Positions 20,671-29,527 of a stretch of 43,585 nucleotides of DNA are shown piece by piece. Below the pieces are notes generated by a model that worked only from the letters and a program-made list of their open reading frames with translations, was not told the DNA's origin and did no database searches. The stretch is taken from positions 1 to 43,585 of IMG/VR virus record IMGVR_UViG_3300017613_000031. One strand, given 5' to 3'. The stretch is from a virus. Both the position numbers and the translations under genes were made by a program. How positions within the stretch are numbered: position 1 is the stretch's first letter; each line of letters starts with the position of its first letter.

Positions 20671-22535
20671 TAAGTAAGGTCTCCTATTTTAACTCGCACT
20701 GTGTTAGAACTGTCGTAAACCTCAATGAGGTCGTCTTTAATCTCAACCCTTTCCCCAGAGGTAGCTGTGCGTAGCGTACCCACTAATGCTACAATGTCTG
20801 ATAACTGTGTAACGTCTATAGCATCAGCGACAATTACATCATCGTCAACCTGAGAGGGGTCAGTGATCCTAGAGATACCAGCAGTCCCTATCCAATCAGA
20901 TACGTCATCAGCACTAAGGGTTGTGTTATTACTGGTGATATCACTCTCTTCTGCCGACCAATCAAAAGCTGCGGAAGAGGTTTCTTTAAGGGTTAGGTCT
21001 ACAGTGATCTCCAGCTTATCTGATGTAGATAGATTCCAAGATACTACCTCAAAGGCTTTAGCACTACCACCACCCCAGCCGTACCTGTCCAAGTCCAAGT
21101 AGACGTTATCACCTACTTCTACATCAAGAGCACTTAACCCGAAGGTAGCCTGTACTGTTATCTGTTCTCTGGCCCTAAAGAGTACCTGCTTAGAGATACG
21201 CTGACACATAGAAGAACTAGTAGTGAAAGGCAGAGCTAGGTCAGCAATGTTCTCTACACTATTGTCTTCCGTCACAAACCCTGTAGCAGTGGTCTCTGGG
21301 TAGTCTGTGGGCAACCAGTCGTTAGCAGCCTCTACAAATGTACCCCTAACCTTGTTGAAGTTGTCCTTACGACTAACCCTCGGGCTGACGTTGATCTCAC
21401 TTCTTACATCTGACAAGGTGAATGTCCCTACTGGTGTTGTGTAGTTACCAGCCTTAAACTTCCAGCTACCTTGCCCCCACCACAACTGACCATTACTAGC
21501 AGTCATAAGGTCTGACAAGATATCTATTGGTTGTCTATCTGTAGTGAACACACCATTACAAGCGTAACGTACCTCTGCATCGTAAGCATCACCAGTACCA
21601 GAGCCAACCCCAGTGGCTGTAAAGGATACACCGACAGTGTTAGCACTAGCCCCAATCAGGGTGAAGTCTGTAGTACCTACTGTCTTAATCTCGTACAAGC
21701 TATCTACAACGAATGCACCAGCAGACACTGTAGTGGAAAGTGCCACAGCTTCGTCACACACATCAGCAGCAGTGTCCATGTAGGTCGTATCAACATCAGC
21801 AATAACTGAGTCTACACCATACTCAGAGGTCAGGTAGTCGAGTGTACACAAGGCTGCATTGTCTGTCCAGTAGGATGTCGTAGTTCTTGTGTCGTAGACC
21901 TTCTTACCTTTGACGACAGCATTGAATACTGGGATACCATCCTTGAATACATCTGAGTCATACTCCATACGTACATACAAGTAGGCAACCTCTTGCCCAC
22001 GAAAGTTAGATGAAGTAAAGGTCGATAACTCACTGTCTGCTGTTTGACTAGCTGAACCAGTATACTTCCTCACCCTTATCTTAGAGTCCCAAGAACCTGA
22101 GGTAACAAAGCCTGACCCATCCAGCGTAGCTACAGAGTCATTAATGTAGATGTCACCAACCTCTTCTACCTCATGCCCAGCAAGAGTTATGACCATGTGC
22201 AAGTATTTGTTTGTCGTACCAGAGGTTCTAAGGTATGTTATAACACCCCCTACCCTAGCTTGACCATAGATGATCCTGTGAGCCGCTGTAGCCTCACGTA
22301 TATTAGTTTGAATACCTCTGCTGCGACCATCAGCCCCACTCTTAGGCTGTAAAGCTCTTAGAACAACATTAGTGACAACTGTAACAGCAACAAAGGCAAT
22401 GGCAGTAGCAGCAAACGTACCAGCTAGTACAGGGATAGCAACACCAATCCAAGCAGCTACAACAGGAACACGAGGAATACTATCCCACCTCTGCTTCCAT
22501 CTATCTAAGCCTAGCAGTTCATTAAACGTCTTCAT
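20670..22535 (-). CDS. Central tail tip / J-like host specificity protein
   Basis: About 621 aa from ATG 22535, which has GGAG nine bases before and overlaps the preceding stop; a TTG at 22550 is inside that ribosome site. Residues about 25-70 are hydrophobic, then HRIIYGQARVGG and later RGTF, YLDLDRYGW and KAFEVVSWN segments fit the baseplate-hub core of lambda J-like proteins. Near 21,590-21,715 an extra module (EIKTVGTTDFTLIGASANT) is inserted, one I know from many marine phage proteins. The C terminus is short, so receptor binding is probably left to the two fibres downstream. Confidence 0.78.
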   Translation of the reverse strand: MKTFNELLGLDRWKQRWDSIPRVPVVAAWIGVAIPVLAGTFAATAIAFVAVTVVTNVVLRALQPKSGADGRSRGIQTNIREATAAHRIIYGQARVGGVITYLRTSGTTNKYLHMVITLAGHEVEEVGDIYINDSVATLDGSGFVTSGSWDSKIRVRKYTGSASQTADSELSTFTSSNFRGQEVAYLYVRMEYDSDVFKDGIPVFNAVVKGKKVYDTRTTTSYWTDNAALCTLDYLTSEYGVDSVIADVDTTYMDTAADVCDEAVALSTTVSAGAFVVDSLYEIKTVGTTDFTLIGASANTVGVSFTATGVGSGTGDAYDAEVRYACNGVFTTDRQPIDILSDLMTASNGQLWWGQGSWKFKAGNYTTPVGTFTLSDVRSEINVSPRVSRKDNFNKVRGTFVEAANDWLPTDYPETTATGFVTEDNSVENIADLALPFTTSSSMCQRISKQVLFRAREQITVQATFGLSALDVEVGDNVYLDLDRYGWGGGSAKAFEVVSWNLSTSDKLEITVDLTLKETSSAAFDWSAEESDITSNNTTLSADDVSDWIGTAGISRITDPSQVDDDVIVADAIDVTQLSDIVALVGTLRTATSGERVEIKDDLIEVYDSSNTVRVKIGDLT

Positions 22536-22960
22536 GCTTTGATTCTCCAAGCGTAGTCTACATCATCTATAGACTTAAAGATTAACTTATCATCCCCAAC
22601 AAAGACAGCCTTGGTTCCTACGCAGATACCCATAGCTGCCTTGATGTGCCACACAGTAGCTGTAGAAGTTTTGATTGCTACAAGGTCTCCTAAACGTAGG
22701 TTTCCTCTCACGGGCTTCAGGAGGGTGCCTAGAGCCTCATCAAGGCTTTTGTAGGGAAACATACTCCGAAGGTGCCTGAGCCCCTCAGGACGCCCCTCAG
22801 GGGTCGCATATAGCCCTTCCCAGTGGTCAGCGTAACCTTTGCCGTACATTTCATGGAAAGCACCATTGGTGAAGGTATAACAGTCGTGTTCTCCCCACTT
22901 AAAGGGGAGGTTTCTTTTGGCTTCAATGTAGTTAAACAGTCGGGTGTTAACTGGTGTCAT
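22532..22960 (-). CDS. Tail tip cysteine peptidase-like protein (DUF6950 / NlpC-P60 position)
   Basis: 142 aa. The motif WGEHDCYTF near residues 22-30 carries a Cys like that of NlpC/P60 and DUF6950 proteins, and GDLVAIKT later in the chain is also typical. In lambda-like tails the gene between the distal tail proteins and J encodes a peptidoglycan peptidase (gpK) for entry; this gene has exactly that place. ATGA overlaps at both ends. A His partner could be the one in VWHIKAAMGICVG. Confidence 0.72.
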   Translation of the reverse strand: MTPVNTRLFNYIEAKRNLPFKWGEHDCYTFTNGAFHEMYGKGYADHWEGLYATPEGRPEGLRHLRSMFPYKSLDEALGTLLKPVRGNLRLGDLVAIKTSTATVWHIKAAMGICVGTKAVFVGDDKLIFKSIDDVDYAWRIKA

Positions 22961-23508
22961 TCACTTCTTCCCCAGAGTATTTGTTTATCCTGTAGGTCAG
23001 CAACATAACTAAAGAAGGTATCAGCGGAATATCGGTTCTTCTGACTCTCTTGTGTGTACCTAAGTACTCTTGGTCGTTCTAGGTCAATCAGCTTACTCTC
23101 AACAGTGAGTGTTATAGTAGCACCATTTGCTGTATCGGTAATTGGCATGTTGTCCATCAAACCTGTGAACAACTCTACAGTCTCTGTCTCACCCTCACAC
23201 CCAAGGTAGATTTTACATATCCTGTTCTGGATAGGTTCAGCTAAAGCTATGGCGACCAAAGAAGCTGGGACGCCACTAAAGGTGAGAGTAGCACCAGCAG
23301 CAGTCATGTCACCCTCTTCACCTAAGCCACCAACTCCCATAAGGTCACCAGCACCAAGGTAGGTGTTACCATTCAAGGATAAGTCACCCACACCAGTCCA
23401 GAGGTAGATAGGAGAGCTAGTAGTAAACTCTAGGTCAACCGCATAGAAGGGTTTAACCGTGGGTTGAGCTAGGGCTGTGAGTAAGTCGGCATGGATAGTA
23501 CGGGACAT
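22957..23508 (-). CDS. Baseplate hub / tail tip protein (DUF2163-like, 183 aa)
   Basis: Opens with HADLLTALAQPTVKPFYAVDLEF and continues with YLWTGVGDLSLNGNTYLGAGDL, the pattern of tail-tip proteins that also occur in Rhodobacter gene transfer agents (DUF2163 type). ITLTVESKLIDLERPRVLRYTQESQ near the end is also typical of the hub. It lies between the distal tail protein and the peptidase-like gene. Its job is to build the ring that links the tail tube to the tip. Confidence 0.7.
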   Translation of the reverse strand: MSRTIHADLLTALAQPTVKPFYAVDLEFTTSSPIYLWTGVGDLSLNGNTYLGAGDLMGVGGLGEEGDMTAAGATLTFSGVPASLVAIALAEPIQNRICKIYLGCEGETETVELFTGLMDNMPITDTANGATITLTVESKLIDLERPRVLRYTQESQKNRYSADTFFSYVADLQDKQILWGRSE

Positions 23509-24092
23509 TACAGTACCTCCATAGCATCGAACTTAATACCATAAGCACCTGTGTTGTTAATCTGGTACTGGTTAACTGGGCTAGACAGTCTGAATACACC
23601 TTTAGGTGACGACAGAACCATAGCAGTGGTGGTATGAGCTACCCTAAGCGCAGGGAATATCTCAAGTGTGCCATTACCGTCTTGGTCCTCTAACACCTTG
23701 TGTAGTGTTGCGCTACTACCAGAACCAAGTTGGAACCAGTCTCCCTCTAAGAGGGTGCCAGTCATAGCCACAGTAACTGAGTTGTCAGCAATAGAGCCTG
23801 TAATAGTACCTGAGGTAGCTGTGCCACGTACCTCTTCTCCGTTAGGGTCACCAAGCAGGAATGTACCATCGCTAAGGGATGCCTTCATAAGGAACGACAC
23901 CCAAGGTTCAGCTAAGTCCCTGTGTACAGGTGGGATAGATACAGAGGCTTCCCACATCTGTTTGTCGTATACTAGAACTTGTTGCTCACCAGTGAAGGGA
24001 GATTGTGATACCACCCTAGCTGTATGAGCACTGATGGAAATTGATTCCATACCAATAGAGGTAGGAGTGGAAATTGGGTATGTGATTGCCAT
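23508..24092 (-). CDS. Distal tail protein-like (194 aa)
   Basis: A beta-rich protein directly after the tape measure gene. IEVGVEIGY-like frames on the other strand are shadows. The product begins MAITYPISTPTSIGMESI, has WEASVSIPPVHRDLAEPWVSFL in the middle and ends in FRLSSPVNQYQINNTGAYGIKFDAMEV. This pattern is, as I recall, that of tail proteins placed between tape measure and hub in marine siphophages. I infer that it forms the distal ring of the tail tube. No stronger family evidence. Confidence 0.65.
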   Translation of the reverse strand: MAITYPISTPTSIGMESISISAHTARVVSQSPFTGEQQVLVYDKQMWEASVSIPPVHRDLAEPWVSFLMKASLSDGTFLLGDPNGEEVRGTATSGTITGSIADNSVTVAMTGTLLEGDWFQLGSGSSATLHKVLEDQDGNGTLEIFPALRVAHTTTAMVLSSPKGVFRLSSPVNQYQINNTGAYGIKFDAMEVL

Positions 24093-24095
24093 GTG

Positions 24096-26105
24096 TTATC
24101 CAAACGTCTTTCTAAATGCACCACCTCTGCGGCGGCTGTCTATAACAGAGGACTTAACGGATTTAGTAATATCAGGCATAGAGGTAGCAATGATCTTCTT
24201 AACACTATCATCACCATTAGCTACGAAGTTGAAGTTGTTGTTGATAACTACCCCACCTTGGTCGCCTTCCATCTGGACACCTAGCTTACCGTTAGCTCCA
24301 CGCTTAAGGGGCATGATAGCCTCAGGACCAGCTTCACCCATGAGACCAGTACCACTAGCCATAGGGAACATAGTAGGCCCACTAACTACCCCACCATCAG
24401 CAAAGGCTTGTAGGTGACGACCACCAGAGAAAGCATTACCATTAGCTGATCCAAATAACCCACCAAGTAGCCCAGATATCCAAGTACCTGTAGCTGATGC
24501 CATAGGCTTCATGGCTTGCTGTCGCCATATCTCTAGTACCATCTCGTGCATCATACTACGGAAGGCCTCAGAGACACTCTTAGAGCCTGTTACAAGGTCT
24601 TCCATAGCTGATGAGAAGTTGTCCTCAAAAGACTGTAGGAGACTAGCACGGGCTTCCTCTGCCTCAGTAGCCTTACGTAGGGCTTCTTCCTCTGCTACCA
24701 GAGCATTGATACGCTGCATGTTAACTTCTATGCCAGCCTCTTCGTACTTGGTACGTAGCTCCATTACCCTAGAAGCCTCTTCCGATAGCCCAACTTGCTT
24801 ACGACGAAGTTTAACCTCTTTCTCAGCAGCCTTAAGGTACTTATCTAGGGTCTCAGCAGGGGAAGTTCCGCCACCTTTACCTTTAGGCTTGTTGACACCC
24901 ATCCTCTCTAGGTCATCAGCAGACCACCCCATAGAAAGAAGTTCACCGTAAGACTGAGAGGGTTTCATCTTACCTTTTGCTGCGGAGACAGACTGAGACA
25001 TAACATCAGATTCACCAGAGAACCTTATGGAGTACATGAGGGTACGGTTTCTAAACAACCTGTCCAGTGACCGCTCTGTTTCAGCCATATCTTCGTCACG
25101 CATCCTCTTCTGTGCGTCACGGAAGATTCCTATAGCCTCGTTAACCCAGACCTTCCTAGCGGCAATGACCTCTTGACCAGTTTCCCACTCAGCCAGTGCT
25201 CTAGCCCTTTGATCCTCTGCTAACCCTTCTAAAAGTATCTTTTCGGCTTTTTCTCTAGCCTCCTGTCGTACCTTAGCTTGTACAGCAGCAAGACGCTCTT
25301 CGGCTTTTTTGACCGCTGCAAGGGCTTTATCTACCTTTTTAGCAGTACCGAAACCAAAAATAAAGGAGCCACCAGTAAGCTGTGAAGCTTTGTTTGCTTT
25401 AATAATGTCACTTAAGGTTTTCTTAGCCTTCTCTAACTCTTTTGTGGCCTCTTCTACACCCTTGGTTCCAATAAGCTCCTCTACTGTCATACCTTTGGAC
25501 ACAGCTTCTTTAGTCTCTGCCCAATCTCGTAGTGTTTTATCCAGACTTTCCAGTTGGCCTTTGAGCTTCTTAGCAGCAGCAGCAGTCCCATCCATAGCCT
25601 CTTTGGATTGCTGTAAGGTTCTCAGTAGCATGGTGCCAACAGCAAGAGAGATACCAATTACAGCACCAGTAAGACCGGGGAGAAGCCCAGCTAACTGAGT
25701 ACCCTGTTGACCAAAAGCTACTAGGGCAGAAGTACCAGACTGAACCTGAACAAAGAAGTCACCCACTTGGTAACCCACTTGCTGGGCATACATACCAAAG
25801 CGGTTGGTGCTCTTGCCAGCCATAGAAGTAGCTCTAGCATGTGCCAGTTGAGCATCTGTTGCATTACGGAGAGAGTAAGCGTAAGTTCTTACCTCAGAAC
25901 TAGCCCTGCGGTAGTTACCACCTAAAGCGGATAGACCCTTAGTCTGCCTAGCCAACTCAGAGTTATAACGAGCAGCAGTGATCTTACCAGAGCGGAAGGC
26001 ACCCTCAATAGTGGTGAGGTTCCTCTGTAACTTTAGTTGTTCCTTTTGTGCTCGTATTAAATCCCTATCATCAACACTGATAACAAACTTGAGATCATCC
26101 TGCAT
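24096..26105 (-). CDS. Tail tape measure protein
   Basis: 669 aa, mostly helical, with coiled-coil stretches at both ends of a hydrophobic Gly/Leu-rich middle (about residues 140-162). The C-terminal region has the typical FADGGVVSGPTMFPM...GLMGEAGPEAIMPLKRG motif of lambda-type tape measures. Tape measure length sets tail length; at about 1.5 angstroms per residue this predicts a tail near 100 nm. It starts 11 bases before the end of the frameshifted tail chaperone gene, the normal order G, GT, tape measure. Confidence 0.9.
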   Translation of the reverse strand: MQDDLKFVISVDDRDLIRAQKEQLKLQRNLTTIEGAFRSGKITAARYNSELARQTKGLSALGGNYRRASSEVRTYAYSLRNATDAQLAHARATSMAGKSTNRFGMYAQQVGYQVGDFFVQVQSGTSALVAFGQQGTQLAGLLPGLTGAVIGISLAVGTMLLRTLQQSKEAMDGTAAAAKKLKGQLESLDKTLRDWAETKEAVSKGMTVEELIGTKGVEEATKELEKAKKTLSDIIKANKASQLTGGSFIFGFGTAKKVDKALAAVKKAEERLAAVQAKVRQEAREKAEKILLEGLAEDQRARALAEWETGQEVIAARKVWVNEAIGIFRDAQKRMRDEDMAETERSLDRLFRNRTLMYSIRFSGESDVMSQSVSAAKGKMKPSQSYGELLSMGWSADDLERMGVNKPKGKGGGTSPAETLDKYLKAAEKEVKLRRKQVGLSEEASRVMELRTKYEEAGIEVNMQRINALVAEEEALRKATEAEEARASLLQSFEDNFSSAMEDLVTGSKSVSEAFRSMMHEMVLEIWRQQAMKPMASATGTWISGLLGGLFGSANGNAFSGGRHLQAFADGGVVSGPTMFPMASGTGLMGEAGPEAIMPLKRGANGKLGVQMEGDQGGVVINNNFNFVANGDDSVKKIIATSMPDITKSVKSSVIDSRRRGGAFRKTFG

Positions 26106-26843
26106 TATAAACCCCCATATAAGCCTTGTCCAACCTAATAATAGCCTCTATCTGCCAAGGCTCTACTGGTGTCTCAGTGACTTCTTTCCATGCTTTGATT
26201 TGTTCGTATGAGATAGGGCTTGGGCCACTAAAGCCAGCAGACCTGCTACCACTTAACGTAATAAAGGCAGACCAGACGTTTGATAACAACACTGGGAAAC
26301 TTGTCGGGGGTTCCAATGCTTTCATCCTACGTCCTGTCTGCCTCGCTACTTGTTCTAGGTGTTCTCTCTCTGTGGACCCATTCTGATCAGGCTTATTTAA
26401 CTTAAACTGGTGTTCAGCCCAAGTAATAAGTTCACTAATCAGACCTTCATAAAATCCAGTGAGTCTTCAACTGCCCCCTCAATTTGAGCCTTAATCCAGA
26501 AGACTTCCTCGTAGATAGCTTTAGCTTTATCTAGTGTAAGTTTAGGCATCTTACCATCGAAGGTAATAGACCACGACTTGGTAGTTTTAGCTAGTATCTC
26601 AAGTGTTGCTTCTTCAATCTCTTCTGCGGTAACTTCTTTCCTATTACCACCACCACTTTGCATCTCTTTAAGACGCTTGTTAGTCTGTTCGTGTATAACC
26701 TTCTTGTACTCCTTAGTGTGTGGAGCAAAGATGGTGATTGTCATTTCAGACTTATCTTCATTAAGAAGAGGTTCCCCACTAGAGGGGTGCTTAATTGTAA
26801 CGACAATATCATCACTTTTAGGTGTCAGGTCTTTCAGGTCCAT
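26095..26843 (-). CDS. Tail assembly chaperone, long form made by -1 frameshift (G-T)
   Basis: The G frame (from 26843) can shift by -1 at GGATTTTATGAAGG (26443-26456): after codon TTT (26453-26451) reading resumes at TAT using base 26451 again. The -1 frame then runs open to 26095, giving 131 codons of G plus 118 of T (YEGLISELITWAEHQF ... GPSPISYEQIKAW). Just upstream the -1 frame is closed by a stop, so the shift must occur within about 25 bases, before the G stop at 26441. The T part resembles the T domains of siphophage chaperones. It recruits tube subunits to the tape measure. Confidence 0.8.
26439..26843 (-). CDS. Tail assembly chaperone, short form (G)
   Basis: 134 aa behind AAGGAT, directly after the tail tube gene. 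VTIKHPSSGEPLLNEDKSEMTITIFAPHTKEYKKV followed by a Lys/Glu-rich helix fits the gpG-like chaperones of siphophages. Most ribosomes should stop at 26441-26439 and make this form; some shift frame near 26451 and make the longer G-T protein. The short form coats the tape measure protein before the tube is built around it. Confidence 0.8.
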   Translation of the reverse strand: MDLKDLTPKSDDIVVTIKHPSSGEPLLNEDKSEMTITIFAPHTKEYKKVIHEQTNKRLKEMQSGGGNRKEVTAEEIEEATLEILAKTTKSWSITFDGKMPKLTLDKAKAIYEEVFWIKAQIEGAVEDSLDFMKV

Positions 26844-26849
26844 GTCGGA

Positions 26850-26948
26850 TATCCTTTGAGTTGTCAGGTTAAGTGTGTCGAGTTTTGGTTAGTTGGGGGA
26901 ACACCAGACCCGACACCAGCATCCCCCCTATACCCCGTAGGGTAATTA
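26850..26948 (-). other. Noncoding spacer with stem GGGGG/CCCCC between tail tube and chaperone genes
   Basis: Read on the - strand, GGGGGATGCTGGTGTCGGG...GTTCCCCC can fold into a stem enclosing a direct repeat CTGGTGT, preceded by a small CCCTACGGG hairpin. There is no T-run, so it is not a clear terminator. It may stabilise or attenuate the transcript to set the ratio of tube protein to chaperone. Confidence 0.35.
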
Positions 26949-26949
26949 G

Positions 26950-27861
26950 TTACGCTGGGCGTGTGATCTTAAGGTTAGTACCTTCTGTGGCATCGTAGAG
27001 AGCGACAAAGGACATATTAACCATACGACTAGTTGGTCCGTCTACACCCACATCAGCAGAGTTGATCTTGATCTTAGGGAACAAGAAGGTATAAGCATTA
27101 GCACCAGTAGGGTCGTCAACAGATACTTCCAACTCAGTCTCAGTCTCATTCAAGAAACGGTTGATCAGAGCTTCATCTTCAAAGTAAGCTGTAAGAGTAC
27201 CCTCAACGTCAGCACGACCATACTCAAGGGAGGGTGCGCTATCATCACCAATAACAAAGGTGGGTGCGTAGGAGTTAGTCAGTGTGAAGTCCAAGCCTGT
27301 CACAATAGCCACAGCACTTGATGAAGCCACATTACCAATAGCTAGGTCACCTGAGTAAGCATCGAATGGTGCAGCCCCTGAGGCAGCGTCCTGTGTCTTC
27401 TCAGTAGCACTGATAGCCATGTCCTTACCTACCATCCCGAAGGTAGTAGATACCATCTGGTTAGGGGCCAAAGAAACCCCCATAGTGGAAACAGACATAC
27501 CTGTGAACACACGGGCTTGGTCGATATCAGCAGCGTAGTCTTCAATAGAGAAGAACTTAGGTGTAGTACCAACTTTGAGGACTGTAGTAGCCCATGTGCC
27601 AAGCATAGCTGATTCTAGCAGTGCATCATAGTCAGCATCACGAAGGTCAACTGCAATGTCCCCACCAACTTGGCGGTTACCATGACGATCAACACGAGGC
27701 ATACGGTCAGCATGAATGTCGTTACCAGTCACACGGTCTTTAGTTAAGTTCAGCGAGTGTGTGCTGAACGGTAGGTTAGTGAAGTTACCAGCAGGGGTAG
27801 TGCCGAAAGTGCTTTCGACAATATATGATAAGCTGGAACGAGAGCCTTGAGCAAAAGCCAT
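26950..27861 (-). CDS. Major tail tube protein
   Basis: 303 aa. The opening AQGSRSSLSYIVESTFGTTPAGNFTNLPFS and the DRVTGNDIHADRMPRVDRHGNRQVGGDIAVDL stretch are typical of siphophage tail tube proteins. A C-terminal domain (FVIGDDSAPSLEYGRADVEGTLTAYF) continues the beta barrel. It lies between the tail terminator and the tail chaperone, the standard place. Copies stack in rings to form the tube around the tape measure. Confidence 0.87.
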   Translation of the reverse strand: MAFAQGSRSSLSYIVESTFGTTPAGNFTNLPFSTHSLNLTKDRVTGNDIHADRMPRVDRHGNRQVGGDIAVDLRDADYDALLESAMLGTWATTVLKVGTTPKFFSIEDYAADIDQARVFTGMSVSTMGVSLAPNQMVSTTFGMVGKDMAISATEKTQDAASGAAPFDAYSGDLAIGNVASSSAVAIVTGLDFTLTNSYAPTFVIGDDSAPSLEYGRADVEGTLTAYFEDEALINRFLNETETELEVSVDDPTGANAYTFLFPKIKINSADVGVDGPTSRMVNMSFVALYDATEGTNLKITRPA

Positions 27862-27876
27862 TTTATTTCTCCGTTA

Positions 27877-28293
27877 TTAAGAATAGATATACCAGCCAAT
27901 GTTAACTGGAACCATTAGAAAGGGTCCATCCACCCTGCTTTGTTCTCTTTCAGCGTATCGGATGGATACGATAGTGCCACTATAGCTAACATCAGTAGTA
28001 GCTTCAAAAGCGTCTATAACCTTGTCAGCTAAGGCATCAGCAGCAGCAGGGCCACCACCCTCAGGCACAAAGCAGTCTACAGTGAACATACCTTCATAGT
28101 ACATCTGAGGGTTAAGACCCCTTACAGCAGGTTCTCTGCGTAGTGGGATTAATCTTGGTACGATATAAGACTCACCAGTGGTAGGCCTAAAGTTGACGTT
28201 CTCCCAAGCAATAGAGGGGATACTGGCTACCCCACTAAGGGTAGTCTCTAATGCGGCTCTAATGTTGTCGTATATACTTGCCGAACCAGCCAT
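27877..28293 (-). CDS. Tail terminator protein (DUF4128-like)
   Basis: 138 aa. ASIYDNIRAALETTLSGVASIPSIAWENVNF at the N terminus and FTVDCFVPEGGG...ADALADKVIDAFE further on fit the gpU-like tail terminator/DUF4128 family, which caps the finished tail and joins it to the head. Start overlaps the preceding gene by one base. It is followed by the tail tube gene, the common order. Confidence 0.78.
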   Translation of the reverse strand: MAGSASIYDNIRAALETTLSGVASIPSIAWENVNFRPTTGESYIVPRLIPLRREPAVRGLNPQMYYEGMFTVDCFVPEGGGPAAADALADKVIDAFEATTDVSYSGTIVSIRYAEREQSRVDGPFLMVPVNIGWYIYS

Positions 28294-28694
28294 TACCTGA
28301 ACCTCCCCTTAGTTTGTCTAAAGACACCGTGTCTCATCTCTACCATATTAGCGTGTGGTGCTCTGTTACGGAGTGTAAACCCCTTAGTCTCAAGTGGGTC
28401 TATCTGTCTAACCTCTCCCCTGAGCCTCGCAGCTTGTCTCTCTTTGACAGCCGCTGCATTAACACCTTTAGGTTTACCATGTGAGGTACGAGACCTACCA
28501 CCACCTTGACCCCTAGCCTTAACAGAGAAGGACTCAGCATAAGCCCCAGTATCAACAGGTGAGATATTAACTGCGTAGGTAACTAATGCTTCACTCTTAC
28601 GTGTTATTGCAGCACTCACCTTGCCCTCTAAGGAAGCCATCTTCTTGTAGAAGGAGGGGTTTATTGTTACTTGCTTACTGCCAGTAAAAGCCAT
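28293..28694 (-). CDS. HK97 gp10-like head-tail/tail completion protein
   Basis: 133 aa, basic. The stretch VTYAVNISPVDTGAYAESFSVKARG is typical of HK97 gp10-family proteins, followed by a very basic Arg/Lys/Gly loop and a C-terminal FTLRNRAPHANMVEMRHGVF, where 'NxxPYAxxxExG' is the family theme. These proteins help join or finish the tail. It lies between the head closure and tail terminator genes. Confidence 0.78.
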   Translation of the reverse strand: MAFTGSKQVTINPSFYKKMASLEGKVSAAITRKSEALVTYAVNISPVDTGAYAESFSVKARGQGGGRSRTSHGKPKGVNAAAVKERQAARLRGEVRQIDPLETKGFTLRNRAPHANMVEMRHGVFRQTKGRFR

Positions 28695-28695
28695 C

Positions 28696-29046
28696 TTAAC
28701 CTACCACATTGCAGATATAGCAAACAACATTACCGTCAGAGTACAACTCCGATATACCAGTTATATGAACAGTAGCATTACCACCAATTATGATATCGTC
28801 GTAATCAGGTATTGCTGATAGCCCCAGTGGGGATATGGCTAACTTACGGGTGTCCTTCTCTACTTCATCAGAGAGCCTGCCGTTGTTATTAAACAAGTAG
28901 CCTAAGAAGGCATAGTCAGTAGTGGCTGAACCAGTGACCTCCCCCAACGCAGTGTCGTAAGAACCACTAGTAGTTACTTTCCTAAGTGTGAAGGTCTCAC
29001 CAAAGTCTTGTATCAACCTAAGTATATCATAGGGCCGAAAGGACAT
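28696..29046 (-). CDS. Head closure protein (116 aa)
   Basis: A small beta-rich protein: FGETFTLRKVTTSGSYDTALGEVTGSATTDYAFLGYLF followed by DTRKLAISPLGLSAIPDYDDII. This 'TxRxxTxGxYDPxxG' layout is usual for siphophage head-tail joining (stopper) proteins, which close the portal channel after packaging. The gene order adaptor, closure, gp10-like and terminator is complete here. Assignment rests on pattern and order. Confidence 0.75.
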   Translation of the reverse strand: MSFRPYDILRLIQDFGETFTLRKVTTSGSYDTALGEVTGSATTDYAFLGYLFNNNGRLSDEVEKDTRKLAISPLGLSAIPDYDDIIIGGNATVHITGISELYSDGNVVCYICNVVG

Positions 29047-29054
29047 ATCTTACC

Positions 29055-29513
29055 TCACTTATACTCAGGGGTTGTATAACTTGGTGGGTTCCTGAATCTA
29101 TCCCTTCGGAAAGCCCCCTCAACCCTATCAGTATTTGAGCGAACACTTGTTACATCTGACTTAGTTAGACCACCAGCAGCAAGACCAAGAGAAGACCCAG
29201 AGGTTACTTTACCTTGGTACTCTAGCCCTTGTGACAGGGTTACATACTGCTTAGATAGACTAGAGTATTCAGCCCTGAGGCTACCATCCATCTCAGAGTT
29301 AACTAGTCGAGAGTATTTAGCTGCAATGGCACGACATATCCAACCAGCAGCAGTGTAGACATTATCAGAACTCTCAGAGAGAGCAAATACAACCTCTTCG
29401 TCTTGCTTTTGTTGGTCTAGGGTGTCGGTATCCCCAACCAGCAGCCTGACAGTGTTAAGACGACCAGAAGCCGTGGTAGTATCCAAGTCTGAGGCATCAT
29501 AGGTCCAAGCCAT
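29055..29513 (-). CDS. Head-tail adaptor (connector) protein (152 aa)
   Basis: Starts MAWTYDASDLDTTTASGRLNTVRLLVGDTD, then a helical core VVFALSESSDNVYTAAGWICRAIAAKYSRLV, and a flexible Ser/Gly and Arg-rich end. This all-helical plan, with 'VRLLVGDTD', is characteristic of adaptor proteins (gp6/Ad1 type) that bind under the portal. It follows the capsid and a DNA-binding-like gene and precedes the closure protein. Confidence 0.78.
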   Translation of the reverse strand: MAWTYDASDLDTTTASGRLNTVRLLVGDTDTLDQQKQDEEVVFALSESSDNVYTAAGWICRAIAAKYSRLVNSEMDGSLRAEYSSLSKQYVTLSQGLEYQGKVTSGSSLGLAAGGLTKSDVTSVRSNTDRVEGAFRRDRFRNPPSYTTPEYK

Positions 29514-29527
29514 TGGTCATCTCCTGT

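Noticed and set aside
24511-24951. + strand open frame of 146 aa within the tape measure gene
   Set aside because: Ser/Arg/Leu-rich antisense shadow of a well-supported gene. The same holds for other + strand frames between 17 and 41 kb.
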